From Pacificispira sp965223125 (lineage in GTDB: Bacteria; Pseudomonadota; Alphaproteobacteria; UBA8366; Aestuariispiraceae), in contig OZ244984.1 in NCBI GenBank assembly GCA_965223125.1, positions 186,001 through 250,000 of the forward strand: a DNA stretch of 64,000 nt, given 5' to 3'. Position 1 is the stretch's first letter. Each line of letters starts with the position of its first letter. The notes under the pieces are model-generated. The model searched no databases. It was not told the DNA's origin and worked only from the letters and a program-made list of their open reading frames with translations. Shown here one piece after another: positions 25,479 through 33,934 of the stretch. The translations under genes were made by a program, and so were the position numbers.

Positions 25479-26537
25479 GTGTATCTCAGTGACACAATTG
25501 AAATCGCAGGTCGGCAGATCGGGCCAGATCACCCCCCCTATATCATAGCCGAACTGTCGGCCAATCACGGCGGCGATATCGAGAGAGCCAAGTCTATCAT
25601 CCGCATTGCTGCGGAACAGGGTGCCGACGCAATCAAGTTTCAGGCCTATACCGCTGATGAGATGACGCTTGACAGTGATCGCGCCGAATTCACGATCCGT
25701 GCGGATTCTCCGTGGAAGGGGCAAAGGCTTCATGCGCTCTATCAGCGTGCCGCCACACCTTATGCCTGGTTTCCGGAGCTTTTTGCCTTGGCCCGATCCC
25801 ATGGCATAACGCCCTTCGCCTCCCCCTTCGGTGCGGCTGCGGTATCGATGCTGCAATTACTGGATGCGCCCGCCTACAAGATCGCCTCATTCGAGGCAAT
25901 TGATCTCGGGCTAATAGATCTGTGTGCCCGCACCGGCAAACCGCTGATCATATCGACGGGCCTCTGCACTGCGGAGGAAATCCAGGATGCCGTGTCGACT
26001 GCCCGCAACGCGGGTGCCAAGCACATTGCCCTGCTGCGATGCAACAGCGCCTATCCAGCGGATCCGAAGGAAGCAAATCTTGCAACAATTCCGGATATGC
26101 GATCCCGATTCGACTGCTTGATCGGCTATTCCGACCATACGTTGAATGCGGTTCAATCAACCATTGCCGTCGGACTGGGTGCCTGCATCATCGAAAAACA
26201 TGTAATAGACTCGCGCGAACCCGCAACTGCGGATTCAAGCTTCTCGTGCCTGCCTGAACAACTGGGGGATCTGGTCAAAGCCTGTCACGCCGCGTGGCAG
26301 GCCCGTGGGAGTATCAGTTACGGCCCACAGGAGAAGGAAAAGGCCTCATTGGAATTCCGTCGCTCCCTGTTCGCAATTCGGGACATCGCGGCTGGTGCGG
26401 CAATAGGACGAGATGATATTGCCAGTCTTCGACCAGGCTATGGCTTGGCTCCCAAGCATCTAGATGCAGTCGTCGGCCGAATTGCGAAAACAAGAATTTC
26501 ACGTGGCGATCCCTTGACCTGGGAAAGCATTACCTGA
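25479..26537 (+). CDS. pseI: Pseudaminic acid synthase (NeuB/PseI family)
   Basis: The 352-residue enzyme condenses phosphoenolpyruvate with a 2,4-diacetamido-hexose to make a nonulosonic acid. The TIM-barrel part starts PYIIAELSANHGGDIERAK and carries FQAYTADEMTLDSD and LHALYQRAATPYAWFPELF, closer to PseI than to sialic acid synthase. GYSDHTLN and IEKHVIDSR are the usual metal/PEP-binding blocks. The C-terminal SAF (antifreeze-like) domain starts near residue 290 (SLFAIRDIAAGAAIGRDDI). The start is GTG 25479. The other pse genes (pseB, C, F, G) are not in the window. The product usually decorates flagellin or capsule. It overlaps the convergent Nudix-like gene by 8 bases. Confidence 0.85.
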   Translation: MYLSDTIEIAGRQIGPDHPPYIIAELSANHGGDIERAKSIIRIAAEQGADAIKFQAYTADEMTLDSDRAEFTIRADSPWKGQRLHALYQRAATPYAWFPELFALARSHGITPFASPFGAAAVSMLQLLDAPAYKIASFEAIDLGLIDLCARTGKPLIISTGLCTAEEIQDAVSTARNAGAKHIALLRCNSAYPADPKEANLATIPDMRSRFDCLIGYSDHTLNAVQSTIAVGLGACIIEKHVIDSREPATADSSFSCLPEQLGDLVKACHAAWQARGSISYGPQEKEKASLEFRRSLFAIRDIAAGAAIGRDDIASLRPGYGLAPKHLDAVVGRIAKTRISRGDPLTWESIT

Positions 26538-27228
26538 TCTTCCCAGCCATATGCAGCATGGGTATAAGGGCCGACAAAAGGTTATCGTGGTTTTCGTCTA
26601 AAAATCCAGACAACCTGGCGTCCGGTACCACGGACAGCCTGTCATGTTCACGGCTTTCGCAATGCTGCCAGGCTGCCAGGACAGACTCCCCGGATAGCCT
26701 GGAGGAAATATCAAAGACAAGATCAAATACTCCGGAATCGATATCCTCGACCATGCCGATAATCCGTGGCTCCGCCACCTCATCCCGGGATAGGGACAGT
26801 TCCTCCTGCAATTCCAGCAATACCTGTTCCATCGGATCAGGTTGCGCAAGGCCCCCAGAAGGCACGGGTTCCCACAATCCGTCATCCACCGCGACGACTT
26901 CCCCACGCCGCCCCAGGACTACCCCATCCGTACAAGACAAGAGACCCGTCACTCCCAGAGGAGCCGGCAGATCACAGCCTGCAAAAATTTCCGGCGCATG
27001 ACGCCGCGCCAGAACCTTCCTGTATGTCGCCGGGTAAAACCGAATCCTGGTCGAAGTATGGTCGCTCATACAGAATACAGGGCCATCAAATATCTGATTG
27101 CCACGCTCTGCGATCTGCGCTGACCAGAATGCATCGATCCGATCCAGAACGGCAACCGGCAAGCGCGGCGGCATCACCTGCTCCATGACAAAGCCAGGAT
27201 TGAGGGGATGAAGGCGAATGTCGCTCAT
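26530..27228 (-). CDS. Nudix-fold-like protein with a degenerate Nudix box
   Basis: The 232-residue protein has a middle segment GLLSCTDGVVLGRRGEVVAVDDGLWEPV in two stretches, then GGLAQPDPMEQVLLELQEELSLS. The last part lines up with the Nudix helix, but the canonical REUXEEXGU is LELQEELSL: the Arg and the Gly are gone and the preceding Glu is missing, while the EE pair remains. It may bind rather than hydrolyse a nucleotide sugar, or hydrolyse with altered residues. The start ATG (27228) overlaps the stop of the HAD gene (ATGA) with GGAGG upstream, so the two are coupled. Association with pseI suggests nonulosonic acid metabolism. Confidence 0.65.
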   Translation of the reverse strand: MSDIRLHPLNPGFVMEQVMPPRLPVAVLDRIDAFWSAQIAERGNQIFDGPVFCMSDHTSTRIRFYPATYRKVLARRHAPEIFAGCDLPAPLGVTGLLSCTDGVVLGRRGEVVAVDDGLWEPVPSGGLAQPDPMEQVLLELQEELSLSRDEVAEPRIIGMVEDIDSGVFDLVFDISSRLSGESVLAAWQHCESREHDRLSVVPDARLSGFLDENHDNLLSALIPMLHMAGKIR

Positions 27229-27890
27229 TCCCGCCTCCAGTCGTCATTGTCATACCGGACCAGGATATCCGCCATCTCTGTCAGACTTTCGATCACGATG
27301 CTCCCTTCAGGCGGTATCTGGGAGGGGGAAGCCAGCATGAAGGTCCGGAGACCCGCCGCCAGCGCGGCCCGGCACCCCGCATTGCTATCCTCCACCGCAA
27401 AGGATGACTCGGCCTGACATTCCATCCGTTCCAGTGCAAGTTGATAGGGTGCCGGATCGGGCTTGCCGCGAAGTGCATCGCCTGCGCCGATAACCACATC
27501 GACATAGCGGCCAAAACCGACCTGATTAAGCCACCCATTCGCCAATATCCCTTCGGAGGAAGTGACCACCGCTATACGCAGCCCAAGGGATTGGGCCTGC
27601 TGCAACAGGGTTTCGGCACCAGAATTTGGCTGAACATCCCGATAGGCCTCCTTCAGAAATCCACAATAAACATGATGAGCGGTCTCCAGTTGCTCAGGCA
27701 GGCCATATGTCCGAACCAGACTGGTCACGACTTCCAGCAATGGTGGGCCGTTCAGGGCAGCAAATTCCGCATCCGACCCGTTATGACCGTATTTGGCCAA
27801 GAACCGTCCATATACCTGGCGCATGATCGGAAGATTGTTCGCCAGTGTTCCGTCGAGGTCGATCAACAGGCCTGTCTGAACGGATTCCAT
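27225..27890 (-). CDS. HAD superfamily hydrolase (sugar-phosphate phosphatase/phosphomutase type)
   Basis: The 221-residue HAD protein has the nucleophile motif LLIDLDGTLANN (D11, D13), motif II VVTSSEG, motif III Lys in GKPDPAPYQLALERM and motif IV AVEDSNAGCRAALAAG. The cap insertion after motif I is the helical type of beta-phosphoglucomutase-like phosphatases. It is translated directly into the Nudix-like gene by a 4-base overlap. Placed between pseI and a GNAT gene, it is a candidate for removing a sugar phosphate in nonulosonic acid synthesis. That role is inferred from context only. Confidence 0.82.
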   Translation of the reverse strand: MESVQTGLLIDLDGTLANNLPIMRQVYGRFLAKYGHNGSDAEFAALNGPPLLEVVTSLVRTYGLPEQLETAHHVYCGFLKEAYRDVQPNSGAETLLQQAQSLGLRIAVVTSSEGILANGWLNQVGFGRYVDVVIGAGDALRGKPDPAPYQLALERMECQAESSFAVEDSNAGCRAALAAGLRTFMLASPSQIPPEGSIVIESLTEMADILVRYDNDDWRRE

Positions 27891-27959
27891 CTTGCTGGGG
27901 CCTCCATGGAACGACCAGGGTTGGGGTGGATGTTCTTACGTTCAAAGGGCCACATAACT

Positions 27960-27971
27960 TGACCCGGGTCA
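27960..27971. promoter_or_regulatory. Perfect 12-bp palindrome between divergent genes
   Basis: TGACCCGGGTCA is a perfect palindrome in the 148-base gap between the divergent HAD (27890) and GNAT (28039) genes. A 12-bp palindrome occurs about every 4 kb by chance, so this is a weak operator candidate, kept because of its position. Confidence 0.2.
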
Positions 27972-28038
27972 GGCAATAGCACAGCATGCCCTTCCTGACA
28001 GCATTCTGTAGCGTCGTTTTCGCTGGAGGAGACGCCCT

Positions 28039-28620
28039 GTGAACAACACCAGAACCCTCCCGCCCGAAACTGGACTATCCGAGAAACCTGAAGAAGGATT
28101 CCGATACTCAATCATACCATGTCGCCCGGTCGAATCCGATGCAGCCCTTGTCATGCTATGGCGGAATGATCCCGTGACACTGGCCATGTCCTACAATCAG
28201 GAACCCAAAGTCTGGGTTAGGTTTTGGCCAGAATTTCGGGATGACTTCTTCGCTGACCCGGAACTACCGCCGCTATTCGTTCTTCGGGACGGCAAACATG
28301 CCGCATTCCTGCGATTCAAGTCCGCATATCCGATTCCCGCGCTTTCACTAGATGTTCCAGGGGAAATCGTTGATATATCTATCAATGTCGCGCCCGATCT
28401 GCGTGGTACCGGTATCGGTCGGAAAGCGATCTCCCTGGGATCCAGGTATCTGTGCCAAACCACGGGACGAACGCATATACTGGCGGAAATCAAGGTCGGG
28501 AATGAAGCATCCCGGCGTGCCTTCTTGGCTGCCGGATATCGGACAATCGACACGGTTGATAAAACACCCCCCACCAGCGGACAGCCAGAACGCATACACC
28601 GATTGCTTTACACGGCATGA
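28039..28620 (+). CDS. GNAT family N-acetyltransferase (possibly PseH-like)
   Basis: The 193-residue protein starts at GTG 28039, with GGAGGA 8 bases upstream. The fold is GNAT: acceptor-side segment MLWRNDPVTLAMSYN, beta-4 VDISINVAPDLRGTGIGRKAI with the acetyl-CoA loop R-G-T-G-I-G, and KVGNEASRRAFLAAGY at the end. The L/WRNDP pattern and size recall PseH, which acetylates the 4-amino group in pseudaminic acid synthesis, and pseI is close by. Assignment to PseH is plausible but not proved. No cognate aminotransferase is in the window. Confidence 0.75.
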   Translation: MNNTRTLPPETGLSEKPEEGFRYSIIPCRPVESDAALVMLWRNDPVTLAMSYNQEPKVWVRFWPEFRDDFFADPELPPLFVLRDGKHAAFLRFKSAYPIPALSLDVPGEIVDISINVAPDLRGTGIGRKAISLGSRYLCQTTGRTHILAEIKVGNEASRRAFLAAGYRTIDTVDKTPPTSGQPERIHRLLYTA

Positions 28621-29113
28621 ATTGAAGAATCGCATCACGCACCCTGGAGACGGTTCAATAGCCAGCTTAACAAGGCTACCATTTTTCCGTGGCGCGCCGC
28701 CGCCTGCCAATCCAGCGCGCTTTGGTTCCGGTTCGATGTTTCACCTCGAACCTCCCCCAATCTGCCCAAACGGATGAGGCCACCACCTAGTGGCTATTAA
28801 CATCAGTTTATCCTTGCAGGCATTTCCACAGTTGGTTTAAGCTTAAAATGTTGAAGCTTAAACCAACTCACCTTGCGCTTGGGATGCACAATATCGCACA
28901 TTTCAACGTTGCGACTTTCAATCGATGCATTATAGTGCAGGACAGTGAACCGGTATCAGGATGGGCGAACGGGAAACTTTGGTCAGGCACTTGACCCGAT
29001 CCCTGCTTCCGCGTTCTCTTGCAATCCGGGTTTCATCAGGCCGATGTATCATCGGCATAACCATGGGATGAGGCCCGATCAAATGGGCGATCCGCAACAG
29101 GGAGACAAACGGA
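28621..29113. other. Long intergenic region before the ABC importer
   Basis: The 493 bases hold no convincing gene. Features seen are a small hairpin GCCAC/GTGGC near 28772-28787, the 15-bp perfect hairpin listed separately, and a T/A-rich stretch that may hold the promoter of the substrate-binding-protein gene. The frames that are open here (28945-29250 plus, 28930-29322 minus) run into the importer gene in the wrong phase and are not supported. Confidence 0.5.
28830..28868. repeat. Perfect 15-bp inverted repeat (hairpin)
   Basis: AGTTGGTTTAAGCTT (28830-28844) is the exact reverse complement of AAGCTTAAACCAACT (28854-28868), with a 9-base loop AAAATGTTG. No T run follows, so it is not a typical terminator. 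It lies about 245 bases before the importer's first gene. It could be a structured leader, an operator for a dimeric regulator, or a remnant of a mobile element. Confidence 0.75.
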
Positions 29114-30307
29114 ATGAAAAAGGCATTACTGGCAGCGGCCTTCGGTGCTGCAATGATCGCAGCGCCCGGCATGGGCGCGGCGCAGAGCGACCCGATCAAA
29201 ATCGGTTTCGTGACCACCCTGACGACACCCGCCGCGGTGATCGGCAATGATATGAAGAACGGCTTCGACCTCGCGCTGGAGCATATCGGCGGCGAAATGG
29301 CGGGCCGGAAAGTCGAAGCCATCTATGAGGACGATGGTTTCAAGCCAGAACTGGGGAAACAGGCTGCCGACAAACTGGTTACCCAGGACAAGGTCGATTT
29401 CGTCACGGGATATATCTGGAGCAACGTGCTGCTGGCATCCGCTAAGTCGGTTCTGGATACCGAAACCTTCCTGATCAGCGCAAATGCGGGTCCATCCCAA
29501 CTCGCCGGCAAGGGTTGCGACAAGAACTTCTTCTCCGTCTCCTGGCAGAATGACCAGACCCCGATGGCACTGGGAGAAGCGTTGAACGCCGATGGTGTGA
29601 AATCAGTCTATATCATGGCTCCGAACTACGCTGCTGGTAAGGATATGGTTACGGGCGTGGAGCGGACCTTCAAGGGCGAAATCAAAGGCAAGGATCTGAC
29701 CAAGTGGGGTGCGGATGCGCAGCTCGACTTTTCTGCCGAACTGGCAAAGGCCAAGGCATCTGGCGCAGAAGCCATTTGGGTCTTCTATCCGGGCAAGGCG
29801 GGCGGTGCGTTCATCCAGCAATATACCCAGGCTGGCCTGGCCGACAGCATGAAGCTCTACCACGTCTTCACAGTCGATTCGCTGTCCCTGCCGCGTCTTA
29901 AGGAAGCCGGTCTGACGGGCGTTCTGGGTTCGCGCGCCACGCAGCACTGGTCGCCAGACATGGACAATGAGGCCAACAAGAAGTTCGTTGGTGACTTCCT
30001 GGCCAAACACGGCTCTTACCCGTCCTTTTACGCACAGCAGGCCTACGATGCCGTGATGCTGATCAAATCCGCAGTCGAAGCGGTCGGAGGTGATCTGTCT
30101 GATAAGGATGCCGTGCGGGCCGCGCTGAAAAAGGCCGATTTCGTATCCACGCGTGGGAACTTCAAGTTCGGGGACAATCATTTCCCGATCCAGAATTTCT
30201 ATCTGCGTGAGACGGTGGAGGATTCGGAAGGTCGCTGGACGACGAAGATCGTTTCGACGATCTATACCGACCATCAGGACTCCCACGCAGCCGAGTGCAA
30301 GATGTAA
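29114..30307 (+). CDS. ABC transporter substrate-binding protein, branched-chain amino acid type
   Basis: This 397-residue periplasmic binding protein has a Sec signal peptide with cleavage near GMGAAQS-DPIKIGF and no lipobox cysteine. The mature part has the Peripla_BP_6 (LivK-like) pattern: IKIGFVTTLTTPAAVIGNDMKNGFDLA, VTGYIWSN and GSYPSFYAQQAYDAVMLI, in separate blocks. It captures a small organic ligand, formally an amino acid but possibly an aromatic or urea-like compound. It is the first gene of a complete importer. A hairpin follows its stop, suggesting that it is expressed more strongly than the permeases. Confidence 0.9.
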   Translation: MKKALLAAAFGAAMIAAPGMGAAQSDPIKIGFVTTLTTPAAVIGNDMKNGFDLALEHIGGEMAGRKVEAIYEDDGFKPELGKQAADKLVTQDKVDFVTGYIWSNVLLASAKSVLDTETFLISANAGPSQLAGKGCDKNFFSVSWQNDQTPMALGEALNADGVKSVYIMAPNYAAGKDMVTGVERTFKGEIKGKDLTKWGADAQLDFSAELAKAKASGAEAIWVFYPGKAGGAFIQQYTQAGLADSMKLYHVFTVDSLSLPRLKEAGLTGVLGSRATQHWSPDMDNEANKKFVGDFLAKHGSYPSFYAQQAYDAVMLIKSAVEAVGGDLSDKDAVRAALKKADFVSTRGNFKFGDNHFPIQNFYLRETVEDSEGRWTTKIVSTIYTDHQDSHAAECKM

Positions 30308-30323
30308 GACCGCTGCATTGATA

Positions 30324-30356
30324 AACGGGGCGGGCCATTTTTTGGTCCGCCCCGTT
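30324..30356 (+). terminator. Hairpin after the substrate-binding-protein gene
   Basis: AACGGGGCGGGCC and GGTCCGCCCCGTT form a 13-bp stem (one G-U pair) with a T-rich 7-base loop, 17 bases after the stop. No strong T run follows. This placement inside an importer operon usually means partial termination or mRNA protection that lets the binding protein be made in excess. Confidence 0.65.
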
Positions 30357-30502
30357 GTCTTAGAGACCGCGACAAGAAAACATAATCGCACAGAATAAAA
30401 TACGTTCGGTTGGCAGACAATCTGATCAAAGAGTTCACGAAACCGGCGTCTGTTGACTTTGCGATTGAAGACAGGGCAACCGGCATCACGATCCGGTACA
30501 GG

Positions 30503-31432
30503 ATGGGCATGGATACGGCGCTTCTCATCACGCAGCTGCTAAACGGGCTGCAACTCGGCATTCTGCTGTTTCTCGTTGCGGCGGGGCTGACCCTGATCTT
30601 CGGGATCATGGATTTCATCAATCTCGCGCATGGCTCCTTCTACATGATCGGGGCCTATATATGCGGCACGCTGACAGCGCTTCTCGACAATTTCCTGCTG
30701 GGCGTCCTGATCGCAATCCCACTGACATTTATTATCGGCTATGTGACGGAGCGTATCGTCGCGCGCTCCCTCTATGCACGGGACCACCTGGATCACGTGC
30801 TGGCGACGTTCGGCCTGATCCTGATCTTCGATACCCTGGTACATCTCATATGGGGCGCAGAGGGTATGGCCATACGCCTGCCTGACTGGCTGCAGGGACA
30901 GATCGATTTCACGGATTCGATCCTCATCCCCTCCTACCGCGTTTTGATTATCGGGGTTGGTCTGGCTGTCGCCGTCGCCATGTTCTACATCGTGACCCGC
31001 ACCAGGATCGGCATGCTGATCCGCGCAGGTGCTTCCAACCGGACAATGGTACAGGCCCTGGGCGTCAATATCAGCGCGCTTTTCGCCGTTGTCTTCGCCT
31101 TCGGGGCAGCAATAGCGGGGATTGCGGGTATGATGATATCGCCGATAACCGAGGCCTCCATCGGGATGGGCAACGACATCATCATTCCAACTTTCGTGAT
31201 CATCATCATCGGCGGCATCGGATCGATCAAGGGAGCCTTCGTCGGTGCCATGATTGTTGGCATGATCGACACGCTGGGGCGATCCTATCTTGACGATCTG
31301 ATGGGGCTTTTCATGGCCTATGAAAGCGCAGAAACGGCTGCACCTGCTATTTCAGCGATGTTGATTTACATCCTTATGGCCGTGATCCTGGTGGTCCGCC
31401 CACAGGGTTTGTTTCCACCCCAGGTACGATGA
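30503..31432 (+). CDS. livH: ABC transporter permease LivH-type
   Basis: If started at ATG 30503 (or 30509, MDTALLITQLLNGLQLG) it has about 309 residues, the normal LivH length. The longer frame to a TTG at 30410 adds hydrophilic residues not found in the family. The first helix is followed by GLTLIFGIMDFINLAHGSFYMIGAY, the LivH hallmark. ALGVNISALFAVVFAFGAAIAGIAG, read in parts, and LVVRPQGLFPPQVR at the end are typical. It forms the membrane channel with the next gene. Confidence 0.9.
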   Translation: MGMDTALLITQLLNGLQLGILLFLVAAGLTLIFGIMDFINLAHGSFYMIGAYICGTLTALLDNFLLGVLIAIPLTFIIGYVTERIVARSLYARDHLDHVLATFGLILIFDTLVHLIWGAEGMAIRLPDWLQGQIDFTDSILIPSYRVLIIGVGLAVAVAMFYIVTRTRIGMLIRAGASNRTMVQALGVNISALFAVVFAFGAAIAGIAGMMISPITEASIGMGNDIIIPTFVIIIIGGIGSIKGAFVGAMIVGMIDTLGRSYLDDLMGLFMAYESAETAAPAISAMLIYILMAVILVVRPQGLFPPQVR

Positions 31433-31457
31433 CGACTTCATAGTGTAAGGGACAAGC

Positions 31458-32435
31458 ATGACGCCCTCCGACATTCTGACGCCAAAAGGCATTGTAGTGG
31501 TTCTGCTGCTGCTGCTGTTTGCCGTCGCGCCGATCCTGGCCGATATATTCGATCAGGCTTTCTATCTCAGCGTCGCAACACGCATGCTGATTCTTGTCAT
31601 AGCGGCGATCAGCCTGAACCTGATCATGGGATATGGTGGCATGATCAGCCTGGGGCATGCCGCGTTCATTGGCCTTGGTGCCTATTGTGTCGGTATTCCA
31701 ATCTACTACGAATACTATTCCGGATGGCTCCATTTCCCGCTCGCCATTATTGTCAGCGCATTGTTCGCTTTGGTTACAGGGGCAATCAGCCTTCGAACCA
31801 AGGGTGTCCATTTCATCATGATCACCATGGCTTTCGCCCAGATGGCCTTCTTCCTGTTCTTGTCTCTTGATGAATATGGCGGAGACGACGGATTGACCAT
31901 CTGGTCCGACAGTGAATTCGGCGGCGGTTTCGATACCGACGATCCAACATCATTCTACTATCTGTGTTTCATATCGATGCTCATCGTCATGTATCTGACA
32001 AACCGGCTGGTGAATTCCCGATTTGGTCGTGTCATACGCGGAGCGAAATCAAACGAGAAACGAATGCAGGCTTTGGGTTATTCCACATATAACTATCGTC
32101 TTGTCTGCTATGTCATTTCCGGTGCGATTTGTGGATATGCCGGTGCCCTGATGGGGAACTACGCCAATTTCATCAGTCCTGATCTGATGGGCTGGACTCG
32201 ATCTGGAGAGTTGATTTTTATGGTTGTTCTCGGCGGCAGTAGTGCCGTGTTCGGACCAATACTGGGCGTGCTCTCCTTCCTTACCCTTGAGGAAGCCCTG
32301 AAGGACATCATGGATCTTGTATATAATGGTTCCGGTGTCTACTGGCACTTGCCCTTTGGCGTGATCCTGCTGCTGGTCGTGCTCTTCGTACGTGGCGGAA
32401 TATCTGGATTTCTCGACAGGTTGAAAAAACGATGA
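31458..32435 (+). CDS. livM: ABC transporter permease LivM-type
   Basis: The 325-residue permease has about ten hydrophobic segments. The LivM signature ISLNLIMGYGGMISLGHAAF lies near residues 50-70, and RVIRGAKSNEKRMQALGYS is the loop that contacts the ATPase. GSSAVFGPILGVLSFLTLEE follows near the end. An AAGGG lies 7 bases upstream of the ATG. It overlaps the ATPase gene by 4 bases (ATGA). With LivH it forms the heterodimeric channel of the importer. Confidence 0.92.
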   Translation: MTPSDILTPKGIVVVLLLLLFAVAPILADIFDQAFYLSVATRMLILVIAAISLNLIMGYGGMISLGHAAFIGLGAYCVGIPIYYEYYSGWLHFPLAIIVSALFALVTGAISLRTKGVHFIMITMAFAQMAFFLFLSLDEYGGDDGLTIWSDSEFGGGFDTDDPTSFYYLCFISMLIVMYLTNRLVNSRFGRVIRGAKSNEKRMQALGYSTYNYRLVCYVISGAICGYAGALMGNYANFISPDLMGWTRSGELIFMVVLGGSSAVFGPILGVLSFLTLEEALKDIMDLVYNGSGVYWHLPFGVILLLVVLFVRGGISGFLDRLKKR

Positions 32436-33181
32436 CGGTCCTTCTGGAAATTCGCGATCTGCAAAAGAGTTTCGGCGGCGTTCATGCGACGAAGAACGTA
32501 TCACTGGACGTAATCACCGGTGAGGTCCATGCCGTCATCGGTCCCAATGGGGCCGGGAAGACGACTCTGATCTCTCAGCTTTGCGGCGAGCAGTTCCCCG
32601 ATTCTGGTCATATCCGATTTGGTGGGCGGGACATCACCCGCGCGTCTGGACCGGCCAGAGCGAAGATGGGAATCGCCCGCTCCTTTCAGATAACCACCGT
32701 GTTCCAGGACATGACCTTACTGGAGAATGTTGCTCTTGCCGTACAGGCTGATGTTGGACATTCCTATTACTTCTGGAGCGATGCAGCCAAAGAAGTTCAA
32801 TTGAACGAATTGGCGATGGTGAATCTGAAAGCTGTCGGCCTGCATGAAAAGGCTCATGTCCTGTCGCGCGAAGTCTCCCATGGTGAGCACCGCCAGTTGG
32901 AGATTGCGATGGCCCTGGCCACCGAACCTGAACTGCTGCTGCTTGATGAGCCGATGGCGGGCATGGGTGCCGAGGAAAGCCATCAGATGATCGAAATCCT
33001 GAAGCTTTTCAAGGGCCATAAGACCATGCTGCTGGTCGAACACGACATGGATGCCGTCTTCGCGCTGGCCGACCGGATTTCCGTCCTTGTCTATGGCGAA
33101 GTCATCGCGACCGGCAGTCCGTCGGATATCAGGGACAATGAGGCCGTGAAGCGTGCCTATCTGGGTGAGGAGGCCGTTTAA
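32432..33181 (+). CDS. livG: ABC transporter ATP-binding protein LivG-type
   Basis: The 249-residue ATPase has Walker A GPNGAGKTT near residue 37, the LivG-type block MGIARSFQITTVFQDMTLLE, a signature-motif equivalent VSHGEHRQLEIAMAL and Walker B ELLLLDEPMAGMG, with the switch His in LLVEHDMDAV. The variant HGEHRQ in place of SGGQ is normal for this branch. Its start overlaps the LivM stop, so production is coupled. It pairs with LivF as the motor. Confidence 0.93.
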   Translation: MTVLLEIRDLQKSFGGVHATKNVSLDVITGEVHAVIGPNGAGKTTLISQLCGEQFPDSGHIRFGGRDITRASGPARAKMGIARSFQITTVFQDMTLLENVALAVQADVGHSYYFWSDAAKEVQLNELAMVNLKAVGLHEKAHVLSREVSHGEHRQLEIAMALATEPELLLLDEPMAGMGAEESHQMIEILKLFKGHKTMLLVEHDMDAVFALADRISVLVYGEVIATGSPSDIRDNEAVKRAYLGEEAV

Positions 33182-33185
33182 GCCT

Positions 33186-33887
33186 ATGTTGAGCGTATCT
33201 GGCCTGCAGACATTCTATGGCAACAGCCAAGCGCTGTTCGGCATGTCCCTTGAGGTTGCCGCTGGTGAAGTCGCGACTCTGATGGGCCGAAACGGCATGG
33301 GAAAGACAACGACCGTCCATTCCATCACCGGCATTGTCCCTGCCCGCGCGGGTGAAGTCATCTTCGAAGGGCAGGTGATCGGCGGCCTCCCGTCCTTTTC
33401 CGTCGCACGGCGTGGAATCGGCCTGGTGCCGGAAGGGCGGCAGATATTCCCGAACCTGTCCGCACACGAGAACCTGGTTGCGACTGCGGCCAACTGGGGC
33501 GGTCGGGCGGAACCCTGGACAGCGGATCGGATCTATGACCTCTTCCCCGGTTTGGCGGCACGGCGGGGCAGCATGGGAAACCTGCTGTCTGGCGGTGAGC
33601 AACAGATGCTCGCCATCGGTCGGGCATTGATGACCAATCCCAAACTGCTGATTCTCGATGAGGCCACCGAAGGCCTGGCCCCGCTGATCCGCGAGGAAAT
33701 CTGGCGCAGCCTGGAAGCCCTGAAACGTGAAGGCCTGTCGATCCTGATCATCGACAAGAATGTGAAGGATCTGGCCCGCATCGCGGATCGCCATCACATC
33801 GTCGAAAAGGGCAAGGTCGTCTGGACCGGTGACAGCCAGGCCCTGCTTGCCAATGAAGACCTGATGCATCGCTATCTTGGCGTTTGA
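33186..33887 (+). CDS. livF: ABC transporter ATP-binding protein LivF-type
   Basis: The 233-residue ATPase starts at ATG 33186 (MLSVSGLQTFYGNSQALFG), 4 bases after the LivG stop. An in-frame start at 33153 would overlap LivG and lacks support. Walker A is GRNGMGKTT, the signature LLSGGEQQMLAIGRALM, Walker B LLILDEATEGLAP. VPEGRQIFPNLSAHENL is the LivF-specific switch region. It is the last gene of the importer. Downstream are about 47 bases to the convergent HAD gene. Confidence 0.94.
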   Translation: MLSVSGLQTFYGNSQALFGMSLEVAAGEVATLMGRNGMGKTTTVHSITGIVPARAGEVIFEGQVIGGLPSFSVARRGIGLVPEGRQIFPNLSAHENLVATAANWGGRAEPWTADRIYDLFPGLAARRGSMGNLLSGGEQQMLAIGRALMTNPKLLILDEATEGLAPLIREEIWRSLEALKREGLSILIIDKNVKDLARIADRHHIVEKGKVVWTGDSQALLANEDLMHRYLGV

Positions 33888-33934
33888 GAGTATAGGCGGA
33901 GCAATCCCGCTTTCCCGGCACCAGGAGTATCGAC

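Noticed and set aside
28945..29250. Small plus-strand frame before the ABC binding-protein gene
   Set aside because: It runs into the signal peptide region of the importer gene in another phase and has no supporting features.
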